DNA of 64,000 nucleotides from Acidobacteriota bacterium (lineage in GTDB: Bacteria > Acidobacteriota > Terriglobia > Acidiferrales > UBA7541), in the NCBI GenBank assembly GCA_003223245.1, contig QHYI01000138.1, forward strand, positions 1 through 64,000, written 5' to 3'. A program made the translations under genes and the position numbers. The stretch's first letter is position 1; each line of letters begins with the position of its first letter. A model generated the notes under the pieces. It ran no database searches, was not told the DNA's origin, and saw nothing but the letters and a program-made list of their open reading frames with translations. Below are positions 16,482-24,201 of the stretch, one piece after another.

Positions 16482-18092
16482 ATGGGGCAGCACTACGACG
16501 CTATTGTTATTGGCGGCGGCCACAATGGCCTGGTCAATGCGGCTTACCTTGCGAAAGCGGGGAAGAAAGTTGTCGTTCTCGAGCGCCGACACGTGCTGGG
16601 CGGCGCGGCGGTAACGGAAGAAATCTTTCCGGGCTTCCTGTTTTCCGAGTGCTCTTACGTGGTCTCGCTGCTGCGGCCGGAAATTATTCGCGAACTCGAT
16701 CTTCCCCGGCACGGCTTGGAAATTTTGCCGCTCGACGGCACGTTCACGCCCATGCCGAACGGCGATTACCTGTGGCGCGTAAACGATCACGCCAAAACGG
16801 TGCGCGAAATTCGCCGGCACTCGCGCGTGGATGCCGAAGCGTACGAAGAATTCTCGAAGATGATGGTGCCGATGTGCCGCTTCGTGAAGCCTATCCTCCG
16901 AATGATCCCGCCCGATCCCACCACGCTGAACCCGCGCGACCTCAAGAAATTTCATCTCTTGCTGCAGCGCTTTCGCGAACTGTCCTCCGACGAGCGCTAC
17001 ACCCTGGTGCAGCTCATGACCATGAGCTCGGCGGATTTTCTCGACCAGTGGTTCGAAACCGACGTTTTGAAGGCCACGATGTCGGCTTCAGGAATTATCG
17101 GCACATTTCTGGGGATTCGTTCGCCTGGAACCGCTTATGTGCTGTTGCACCATTACATGGGTGAGATCGACGGCGCTTTTCGGTCCTGGGGTTTTAGCCG
17201 AGGCGGTACGGGCGCTATCTCCAACGCCATCGCCTCCGCCGCGCGCGAACTGGGCGCGGAAATTCGCACCAAAGCGGCGGTTGCGAAAATTCTTACGAAA
17301 AATGGCCGCGCTTGCGGCGTCGTGCTGCAGTCCGGAGAAGAAATTTCTGCGGACGTCGTTTCCTCGAGCGTCGACCCGCATCTCACGTTTGAAAACTTTC
17401 TCGAGCCCAACGAGCTGCCTGCGGATTTTCTGGAGAGCGTGCGCCGCTACAAATTCCGCGGCTCTTCCGGCAAAGTGAACCTCGCGCTTGACGCGCTCCC
17501 CAATTTCAGATGCTTGCCCGGCGCAGGTGCGCATCTGCGCGGAGCGATTTCCATTTCTCCCGGCATGGAGTACATGGAGCGCGCCTACGACGACGCCAAG
17601 TACGGCCACTATTCGCGCCGCCCGTACATTGATATGGTGATTCCGAGCTTGACCGATCCGACCGTGGCGCCGCCCGGCAAACACGTGCTTTCTTGTTTCG
17701 TACAGTACGCGCCGTACAAACTCGCCGAGGGCGCTTGGGACGAGCAGCGCGAAGCCTTCGGCAATAACGTCATCAAGACGATTGCCGAATACGCGCCGAA
17801 CATCAAAGACATCATCATCGGCAAACAAGTTCTTACGCCGCTCGACCTGGAGCGCGAATTTGGCCTCACGCAGGGGAATATTTTTCAAGGCGAACTTTCG
17901 CTTGAGCAGCTTTTCTTCCTGCGGCCCGTTGCGGGATGGGCGTATTACCGCACGCCGGTCGATAACCTTTACATGTGCGGTTCGGCCACGCATCCGGGCG
18001 GCGGCATTATGGGCGCGAACGGGCGCTTGGCGAGCCAGGTCATTTTGAAGAACTGGAAGTTGGGCGCATTTCGTTTGAAGGCGGCGAACTGA
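16482..18092 (+). CDS. FAD-dependent oxidoreductase, phytoene desaturase/PYROXD2-like (first of tandem pair)
   Basis: A 536-residue flavoprotein. The N-terminus YDAIVIGGGHNGLVNAAYLAKAG is the Rossmann GxGxxG motif for the FAD ADP part, followed by VVVLERRHVLGGAAVTEE, the second FAD contact shared by CrtI/COG1233 proteins. The C-terminal NLYMCGSATHPGGGIMGANGR closes the FAD site. The family includes carotenoid desaturases and PYROXD2-type enzymes; no carotenoid genes (crtB, crtE) are near, so an amine or lipid substrate is as likely. There is no signal peptide, so it should be cytoplasmic. ATG 16482 has GGAG about 9 bases upstream. The next paralogue begins one base after its stop. Confidence 0.85.
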   Translation: MGQHYDAIVIGGGHNGLVNAAYLAKAGKKVVVLERRHVLGGAAVTEEIFPGFLFSECSYVVSLLRPEIIRELDLPRHGLEILPLDGTFTPMPNGDYLWRVNDHAKTVREIRRHSRVDAEAYEEFSKMMVPMCRFVKPILRMIPPDPTTLNPRDLKKFHLLLQRFRELSSDERYTLVQLMTMSSADFLDQWFETDVLKATMSASGIIGTFLGIRSPGTAYVLLHHYMGEIDGAFRSWGFSRGGTGAISNAIASAARELGAEIRTKAAVAKILTKNGRACGVVLQSGEEISADVVSSSVDPHLTFENFLEPNELPADFLESVRRYKFRGSSGKVNLALDALPNFRCLPGAGAHLRGAISISPGMEYMERAYDDAKYGHYSRRPYIDMVIPSLTDPTVAPPGKHVLSCFVQYAPYKLAEGAWDEQREAFGNNVIKTIAEYAPNIKDIIIGKQVLTPLDLEREFGLTQGNIFQGELSLEQLFFLRPVAGWAYYRTPVDNLYMCGSATHPGGGIMGANGRLASQVILKNWKLGAFRLKAAN

Positions 18093-18093
18093 C

Positions 18094-19683
18094 ATGCCGC
18101 TCGGCCAGCGCGTGGTCCTTATTGGCGGCGGTCATAACGCACTGATCGCCGCTTTTTATTTGGCCAAGGGTGGATTTAAGCCGCTCGTCCTTGAACGCCG
18201 CGAAATAGTGGGTGGCGGCGCCATCACCGAGGAGTTTTATTCCGGCTTTCGCGTGTCCACGCTGGCGCACACCGTCGGACCCCTGCGTGCCGATATTGCT
18301 CGCGACATGCAGCTCTTCCGCTTTAGCTGTGAGATTCTTTCTCCCAATCCCCGTGTCTTTGCTCCCACGCCCGAAGGCCGAGCGCTATTTTTCTATAACG
18401 ACGCCGCCAAAACCGCCGCAGGCATTGCTGACTTTTCGCAAAAAGACGCCAAGAAATACGCGGAATTCGCGGAGTCGCTCGAATCGATTTCCGAGGTTCT
18501 TACCCAGCTTACCGCGATGACGCCGCCCGCGATCGATAAGCCCAGCCCGGAAGATTTTTGGAATCTTTTTAAGACCGGCCGCGGCGTCCGGCGGCTCGGG
18601 AAAGCGGGCATCTTCAATCTTTTCCGCTGGGCGCCCATGGCCGTTGCGGATTTTGTCGCCGAATTTTTTGAGACGGAATTGCTTCGCGCGGTGATCGCGG
18701 CGCGCGGCATTTTCGGCAATGCGCTGGGGCCCTGGTCTGCCGGATCGACTGCAGTTCTCCTTCTTCGCGCTGCCGCCGATCCGCATCCTGTTGGCTCCGC
18801 CTCTTTTCCTCGCGGCGGTCTCGGCTCGCTCACGCGCGTGCTCGCCGAATCCGCCAAAGAGGCCGGCGCAGAAATCCGCACCGACGCGGAAGTCGCGCAA
18901 ATTCGCGTCAAGGATGGAGCGGTCACCGGCGTCGTACTCAAAGATGGGGAAGAAATCGCCGTCGAAGCCGTTGTTTCTGGCGTCGATCCCAAGCGCACGT
19001 TCTTTCAGCTCATCGATCCTTCACAGCTCGATCCCGTTTTTGCCACGCGCATCAAGAATTTTCGTGCGCGGGGCAATGTCGCAAAAGTGAATCTCGCGCT
19101 CGGCGGCCTGCCCAGCTTCTCCGCGCTCGAAAGCAATGAGAATGCCATCCGGGCTCTCTCCGGCCGCATTCACATCAGTCCGGATATCGATTATTTGGAA
19201 CGCGCCTTCGACGATTCCAAGTACGGCGAGCTTTCCCGCGCGCCCTATCTTGACGTCACGATTCCAACAATTCTCGATCCGCCTCTCGCTCCGGACGGCA
19301 AGCACGTCCTTTCCGCTTACGTGCAGTTCGCTCCCTACAAACTGCGGGAAGGGAACTGGGTTTCGCGCCGGCGCGACCTTGGACTCGCGGTAATCAAAAC
19401 GCTGGGCGCCTATGCACCGAATCTCTCTGGCCTCGTGGAAGGCGTGCAGGTGATCACTCCCGAGGACCTGGAAAAGAATTACGGCTTCACCGGCGGACAT
19501 ATTTTCCACGGCGACCTCGCCCTGGACCAGCTTTTCACCATGCGGCCCGTGCTCGATTGGGCGCGCTACAAAACGCCCATCGACGGGCTCTTCCTGTGCG
19601 GCTCCGGCACGCATCCGGGAAACGGCTTGACCGGCGCCAGCGGCGCCAACGCCGCCCGCGAAATCATCCGCGAACTGCGCTGA
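18094..19683 (+). CDS. FAD-dependent oxidoreductase, phytoene desaturase/PYROXD2-like (second of tandem pair)
   Basis: A 529-residue paralogue of the preceding protein: VVLIGGGHNALIAAFYLAKGG, LVLERREIVGGGAITEE, the middle FPRGGLGSLTRVLAE segment and the C-terminal LFLCGSGTHPGNGLTGASGANA are aligned to the same positions in the partner. The genes are separated by one base (TGAcATG) and must be co-transcribed; the pair may form a heterodimer, as several two-subunit flavoenzymes do. The divergence between the two is high, so the duplication is old. It is cytoplasmic by absence of a signal. The substrate is unknown; the GcvT-like gene across the divergent promoter suggests one-carbon or N-methyl chemistry, which is inference only. 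Confidence 0.85.
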   Translation: MPLGQRVVLIGGGHNALIAAFYLAKGGFKPLVLERREIVGGGAITEEFYSGFRVSTLAHTVGPLRADIARDMQLFRFSCEILSPNPRVFAPTPEGRALFFYNDAAKTAAGIADFSQKDAKKYAEFAESLESISEVLTQLTAMTPPAIDKPSPEDFWNLFKTGRGVRRLGKAGIFNLFRWAPMAVADFVAEFFETELLRAVIAARGIFGNALGPWSAGSTAVLLLRAAADPHPVGSASFPRGGLGSLTRVLAESAKEAGAEIRTDAEVAQIRVKDGAVTGVVLKDGEEIAVEAVVSGVDPKRTFFQLIDPSQLDPVFATRIKNFRARGNVAKVNLALGGLPSFSALESNENAIRALSGRIHISPDIDYLERAFDDSKYGELSRAPYLDVTIPTILDPPLAPDGKHVLSAYVQFAPYKLREGNWVSRRRDLGLAVIKTLGAYAPNLSGLVEGVQVITPEDLEKNYGFTGGHIFHGDLALDQLFTMRPVLDWARYKTPIDGLFLCGSGTHPGNGLTGASGANAAREIIRELR

Positions 19684-19747
19684 CCTCTGAGTTTCTTTGC
19701 GGATAGCGATGCCTCTTTTTGCCTCTCGCCATGATCACATAGTGGCA

Positions 19748-19773
19748 CACTTCGAAAGCACACTTCGAAAGCA
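19748..19773 (+). repeat. Two tandem copies of a 13-base unit
   Basis: CACTTCGAAAGCA is repeated exactly twice, head to tail, just before the vapC remnant. It may be replication slippage in a decaying region. Confidence 0.8.
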
Positions 19774-19782
19774 CATCAGGGT

Positions 19783-19976
19783 GAAGAAGACCCGGCAGAG
19801 TTCTTCCTCGCTGGCTTGAACTGTTTTGATCTGACCGGGACGGCGGCTCGCCTTGCTGGAAAATTCAAATCGGACTGGTCCCGGAAGGGTCGCACGCTTA
19901 CCCTTGCCGATACGCTCGTCGCGACTTTCCAATGCCAGAGTTGCGTGTCTACACGCCGTCAGGTGAATATTCCTAA
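19783..19976 (+). pseudogene. Remnant of a VapC-type PIN-domain toxin
   Basis: From 19783 one frame reads DPAEFFLAGLNCFDLTGTAARLAGKF, then WSRKGRTLTLADTLVAT, which is the middle-to-late part of a PIN domain: the helix before GRTL.L.D is typical of VapC, with the acidic residue in LADTLVA. At 19923 a different frame continues as RDFPMPELRVYTPSGEYS and stops at 19976, the usual VapC C-terminus (...DF.MPEL.VY). The stretch that should hold the third acidic site (TLVT.N..) is missing, so roughly 40-60 bases were lost and the frame broken. The N-terminal metal-binding Asp and any vapB antitoxin are also absent. Non-functional. Confidence 0.65.
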
Positions 19977-20016
19977 CATTGAAAGACCCGTCGGGCGCGC
20001 GTCTTAGCAACACTCT

Positions 20017-21588
20017 CTACGGTTTGCGGCCGCGGGCGCCCGATTGCCAGGCGTCCCAATAGCCAAGCGTTTTCATCTGCTGGTCGAGCCCGGTTTCCTT
20101 CATCTGCGCCTCAATTTCCGTGCGTGTGAGCCGTTTGCCAAACGGCTCCGTGCGGTCGGCGATGCCCCAGGCGGTGAGCGCGGCAAGCACCGTGTGCAGT
20201 TTTAACTCCCGCATGTCCACTTTGTCGAAGGTATCGGAAGCCGCGTGATAATTCGGCAAGTAGTTGGCCTCTTCCTGATTGGCCACAAGTGTGGGCACGC
20301 CTTCGAGCAGAAAATCGAGATTGTCTGTGCCGAAAGAAGCGTCGTGGGTATGATTGTTCGCGCCCCAGGATTCCAGGGGCTTAAGAATTTCGCGCACGCC
20401 CGCTTCGGTGTCACGCCGGCCGCCAAGTGAATAGCCCGTCACGCGGCCGATTCCCGAATCAAACACAATCACGGCACGGACTTTGTCGAGCTCAACGCGA
20501 TGCGCTTTCACGTATTCGTGGGAACCGATGGTTCCTTGCTCTTCGCCGCTAAAGAGCACGAAACGGATGGTGCGCCGCGGAAGGAGCCCCGTCGCTTTGA
20601 TGGCGCGCGCGGCCTCGATGACGAGTGCCGCATTGCAGCCGTTGTCGAGCGCGCCTGTACCCAGTTCCCAGGAATCGAGATGCGCGGCAAGAATGACGGC
20701 TTCGTCTGGCTTTTCGTAGCCGCGAATCTCGCCGACAACATTTTGCTGTTCGACAGGCCCACCGCTCTTATTGGGCATATCGAAATGGACTCGCACTTTC
20801 CCTGGGTACGCTGCTACAGTGCGCGCCAGCCGCATAGAATCCTCCCGCGCGAGGACGGCTTGCGGGATCTTGTCAATTTCTCCAGTCAATGAATTCGTGT
20901 GGCGATACAGAAGCAACCGCTCCCTCGCTCCCATCCATAGGATCGCTACGGCGCCTCCCTTAATTGCGTCGGCAATGATCGCTGGCGGCTTCAAATACTC
21001 ATTGAAAAGGTCAGCCCAAGTCGAGCCAATGTCAGTATGAACGAGCAGGATTGCTCCCTTCATCAGCGCGAACTGCTTGCCGAAATCATCATCAGTGCCA
21101 TAACCCACGTCGAGGATGTTGGAGTCGATTCCGCCGGGCGGCGTTGCCGGGGACCAGCCTGTCGATTTTAGGCGAATGGGAAATTTCACCGGGCCAAGCA
21201 GTTCGATCCGCGTATCGCCCTCGCTCCAGGTGACTGGCAGCGTGTACTTCTCGGTGTGCACCTCGACTCCAGCGGCGCGGAATGCTCCAACCGCCCACTC
21301 GACTGCCTTGGCCATTTCCGGCGAGCCCGTGACGCGGCCCCCGATTTCGTCACTGAGGCGGCGCAGATTTTCTTCCATCGGCGAAGGCCCCATGACGAGG
21401 GGCAGCAATTTGGAAGCGACTTGCGCGCAACTGGAGGCGTCTGTCGTGGAACAGCCCGCCAAGGCGGGACTCTGCGGCGGCGCGAGAGGATTGTTAACGG
21501 GGGGCAGCTGCGCGGCAACTGGTGACCGAAGCGCTGCCAGGCAAAGCGATGACAAAATAACAGCTAAGAAAACAAACAGCCGCCTCAT
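20017..21588 (-). CDS. Exported M28 family aminopeptidase
   Basis: A 523-residue protein with a signal peptide (FLAVILSSLCLAALRSPVAA). The first half includes an inserted protease-associated-like region (FALMKGAILLVHTDIGSTW). The M28 zinc core follows: VILAAHLDSWELGTGALDNG supplies the first His and bridging Asp, FVLFSGEEQGTIGSHEY the catalytic and ligand Glu, VIVFDSGIGRVTG an Asp, and NYLPNYHAASDTFDKVD the last His. It removes N-terminal residues from peptides in the periplasm. I start at MRRLFVFL (21588), preceded by GGGGTG. The gene is alone between the vapC remnant and an alpha/beta hydrolase on the same strand about 230 bases upstream. Confidence 0.86.
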   Translation of the reverse strand: MRRLFVFLAVILSSLCLAALRSPVAAQLPPVNNPLAPPQSPALAGCSTTDASSCAQVASKLLPLVMGPSPMEENLRRLSDEIGGRVTGSPEMAKAVEWAVGAFRAAGVEVHTEKYTLPVTWSEGDTRIELLGPVKFPIRLKSTGWSPATPPGGIDSNILDVGYGTDDDFGKQFALMKGAILLVHTDIGSTWADLFNEYLKPPAIIADAIKGGAVAILWMGARERLLLYRHTNSLTGEIDKIPQAVLAREDSMRLARTVAAYPGKVRVHFDMPNKSGGPVEQQNVVGEIRGYEKPDEAVILAAHLDSWELGTGALDNGCNAALVIEAARAIKATGLLPRRTIRFVLFSGEEQGTIGSHEYVKAHRVELDKVRAVIVFDSGIGRVTGYSLGGRRDTEAGVREILKPLESWGANNHTHDASFGTDNLDFLLEGVPTLVANQEEANYLPNYHAASDTFDKVDMRELKLHTVLAALTAWGIADRTEPFGKRLTRTEIEAQMKETGLDQQMKTLGYWDAWQSGARGRKP

Positions 21589-21817
21589 CGGTTTCACCCC
21601 GTTGCGAAATGCTTCGCGGAGATGCCCAAGATAGAAGCGCGAAGGGAAGTAAGGAGACCGGAATCTTGCCCCACCAACCGTAAAACGATAGCCCATTTCT
21701 GTTTACTAGTCAAGTACTTCTTTAAGTCGTTTGCAGACTGTGGGTTAGCCGGTGGGTTTGGAATGAGCGATTTCACGGGCAAAGGCGAGCTCAAGAATGC
21801 CGGGCTAAAGACCGCCG

Positions 21818-23065
21818 CTACATTCCACCCAGTTTGCGGGCGAGCCAGGGGATGATGACTTCGCGGAAGATGACCGGGTCGGGCCACACTTTGACCTGGC
21901 GGCCCAAATGACCGCCCTGGGGATTGATCCAAGCTTCTTTGGGGACGTCGCCGCCTGAGAGCAGCAGATATGTGTCGGAGATGGGCACTTGGGTATCGAG
22001 CGTGCCGGAGATGATGAGCATGGGCGCAGTGGGCTTGCCTGCCGCGCCCAGCGAGTCGGCCACGCTGCGAGAGGCGCTTGCTGGACCTGCGGCGACGAGG
22101 CCTTGCTTCACGAGCGACAGCTTTTCCATTGCGGTTGCCAGCTCTTCCGGCGATTTCACACCATCAAAAATGGACATGAGCGCGGGGGCCAGCCCAAAAA
22201 GGTATTCGCGATTGCCCAGCGTTTTGTGCAGCACGAAATCTTTTTGGAAAGTGGCGTCTATGGGGGGCGATTGCGCGACGACGGCTTTCAGGCGCGCGTG
22301 CTCAACAATGGCCAGCTTGGTCGCCCAGTACGCGCCGAAACTCTGGCCGTCGACGCCGATGCGCGTTTTATCTACTTCGGGGCGCGTTTCGAGGTAGTCG
22401 ATGACGCGCGAGAACTTTCGCTCGGCGGTTTCGCTGGCTTTGATGGGGGATTGGCCGGTTCCCGGCGAATCGACGCCAATGAATCCGATGCCGTGAGGAA
22501 TCACGGCGCCGAAATTTTCAGCTAGATCTTCTTTGCGGCTATCGAGGCCGCTGATGGCGATGACCACGGGCACGGGACCTTTCGCGTCTTTCGGCAGGCG
22601 CAAATACCCGACGATTTCCGAGCCTTCGAAGGGCATGCGCACGACTTCGAGCGGAGGATCCATGAATTTGGCGTGCGCGAGAAACGCTTCGAGTGCTTTG
22701 GCGTAGGCGCGCTGCTTGACAGGAGAGGAAGGCACGGGCCAGCGACCAAACGAATAGATGCGCCACGCGCGGAGGTAATCGGCGTTGGCTTTGGCGGGAT
22801 CGCGCGCTTCGAGCGATTTCGCCTCGGCCATGTAGCGGTCGCCCACGGCGATGAACGCGGCGGCCCATTCGTCGTAGTCGGGAGTTCTGATGGAGGCGAA
22901 AGCCTGTTTCACGTCGACGGGGTCGAGGCCGATGAGCGGATACATGCCGTTTTCAGCGCGCTTGATGGCTTCGGCTTTGATTTCGTCGAGAGTGCGCTCC
23001 TGGGCGAAGGCCGCGGAAGCGCCGAGGAAACCAATGATTATTGCCAATAGAAAAAGAGCGCGCAT
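21818..23065 (-). CDS. Exported alpha/beta hydrolase, FrsA/pseudooxynicotine-hydrolase-like
   Basis: A 415-residue secreted hydrolase (signal peptide to SAAFAQ). An N-terminal helical cap region (about 25-150, with RAWRIYSFGRWPVPSSPVKQ) precedes the alpha/beta core: PVPVVIAISGLDSRKED near the oxyanion hole, the nucleophile in GVDGQSFGAYWATKLA, the Asp in IISGTLDTQVPIS and the His in PQGGHLGR. This cap-plus-core arrangement is that of the FrsA/2,6-dihydropseudooxynicotine hydrolase group, which cut C-C or ester bonds. The substrate is unknown. A strong AGGAGA ribosome site precedes the ATG. The binding-protein gene lies upstream on the same strand, 84 bases away. Confidence 0.8.
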   Translation of the reverse strand: MRALFLLAIIIGFLGASAAFAQERTLDEIKAEAIKRAENGMYPLIGLDPVDVKQAFASIRTPDYDEWAAAFIAVGDRYMAEAKSLEARDPAKANADYLRAWRIYSFGRWPVPSSPVKQRAYAKALEAFLAHAKFMDPPLEVVRMPFEGSEIVGYLRLPKDAKGPVPVVIAISGLDSRKEDLAENFGAVIPHGIGFIGVDSPGTGQSPIKASETAERKFSRVIDYLETRPEVDKTRIGVDGQSFGAYWATKLAIVEHARLKAVVAQSPPIDATFQKDFVLHKTLGNREYLFGLAPALMSIFDGVKSPEELATAMEKLSLVKQGLVAAGPASASRSVADSLGAAGKPTAPMLIISGTLDTQVPISDTYLLLSGGDVPKEAWINPQGGHLGRQVKVWPDPVIFREVIIPWLARKLGGM

Positions 23066-23149
23066 TTTATGTCTCCTTGGCAGCTTGGCAAGAAAACCGA
23101 AGAGAGATTCTTCGCTCAGAATGGCACACCGGCCGTTTTGAGCGAACCA

Positions 23150-24154
23150 TTACGGCTTGCTCTTTAATTTCGCGAGGGCCGCGCCGTAATACGAGGAGTC
23201 GTAATACTTTTCGGGGGACGGCCGATCCCTGCCCCAGGAGCCTTCGATTTCCGCGCGCAGCTTCAAGACGTTTTTGAAACCTTGGAGATCGAAGGCAGCG
23301 TCTCTCGCGAAGCCGCCGGGTTTGGTCATACTGCTCTCATAAGTTTCGGCGGCAACTTCCGGGGCGAGATGCGCTTCTTTGGTCATCAATGTAAGTACTT
23401 CGTTTTTGTTGGCGGGCGCCATGAGCCAGCGCTGTGCTTCGATGATTGCAGCGAGGAATGAGATTAGCGCCTCGCGGCGTTCCTTGGTTCGCGCACGTTG
23501 GGCGAAAAAGCCAGCGGCCTGATATGGTCCGATGGATTTTTGCACGGAGGCGAGGCTGACGAACCCTTCGCGTTTGGCGATGATGGAACTGGGCGGGCCA
23601 AGCATCGAGGCGGCGTAGGATTTGTTTTCGCGCATAGCGATCAGGCGTTGCGGCGTGGCGCCGACGGGCTTGATTTCGTAATCTTTTCCGGGTTGCAGGC
23701 CGCTGAGGAGCAGGATTTTCTTGAGTTGTACGGCATAGGCGGTATTCGGGGCGTCCACGATGAGGGTTTTGCCGCGGAGATCTTGGATGGATTGGATTCC
23801 CGGTTGCGCGATGAGTTCGTTTTGCGAGCCTTCGCCGCCCATGAGGATGATGACGTCTTGATGCGCCAGGTCGACCATGGCGACAGCGTTGTCCACGGCG
23901 AGATAGGCAAGGTCGCCGTTGCCGGCGGCCAGCTTATCGCGCAATTCCTGGGAATTCGCGGAATTTTCGGGTTCGACTTGGAGGCCGAATTTTGAGAAGA
24001 GGCCAAGCTTTTCGGCGGCCACGAGTTGCAGCGGGCGGCCAAGCAGTGTGAGCAGTTTGATTTTGCTTGGCATTGGTTCCTGCGCGATTGCGGAAGCCGA
24101 AACAAGCGCTCCGATAAGCGATGAGAGCAAAATCGTCCGAAGAGAAAGTCTCAT
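23150..24154 (-). CDS. NMT1/SsuA-type periplasmic substrate-binding protein
   Basis: A 334-residue exported protein (signal peptide to SASAIAQ) with the two-lobed fold of NitT/TauT/thiamine-precursor binding proteins: LLGRPLQLVAAEKLGLFSKF is the typical first beta-strand and helix, then DLAYLAVDNAVAMV, IQDLRGKTLIVDAPNTAY, VGATPQRLIAM and GPPSSIIAKREGF. Such proteins capture small organic anions or amines for an ABC importer. No permease or ATPase gene is near, so it is an orphan or works with a distant transporter. It sits between the alpha/beta hydrolase and the Tat-exported LVIVD protein on the same strand, 47 bases from the latter, so the three may form one operon. Confidence 0.8.
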   Translation of the reverse strand: MRLSLRTILLSSLIGALVSASAIAQEPMPSKIKLLTLLGRPLQLVAAEKLGLFSKFGLQVEPENSANSQELRDKLAAGNGDLAYLAVDNAVAMVDLAHQDVIILMGGEGSQNELIAQPGIQSIQDLRGKTLIVDAPNTAYAVQLKKILLLSGLQPGKDYEIKPVGATPQRLIAMRENKSYAASMLGPPSSIIAKREGFVSLASVQKSIGPYQAAGFFAQRARTKERREALISFLAAIIEAQRWLMAPANKNEVLTLMTKEAHLAPEVAAETYESSMTKPGGFARDAAFDLQGFKNVLKLRAEIEGSWGRDRPSPEKYYDSSYYGAALAKLKSKP

Positions 24155-24201
24155 TGAATCTCCGCTGCTGCTAAAGAAAGAAATTCGAGTCGATCAAAAA
24201 C

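Noticed and set aside
17088-18095. Minus-strand open frame of 335 codons opposite the first FAD oxidoreductase
   Set aside because: Antisense shadow with Arg/His-rich composition and no recognisable domain.
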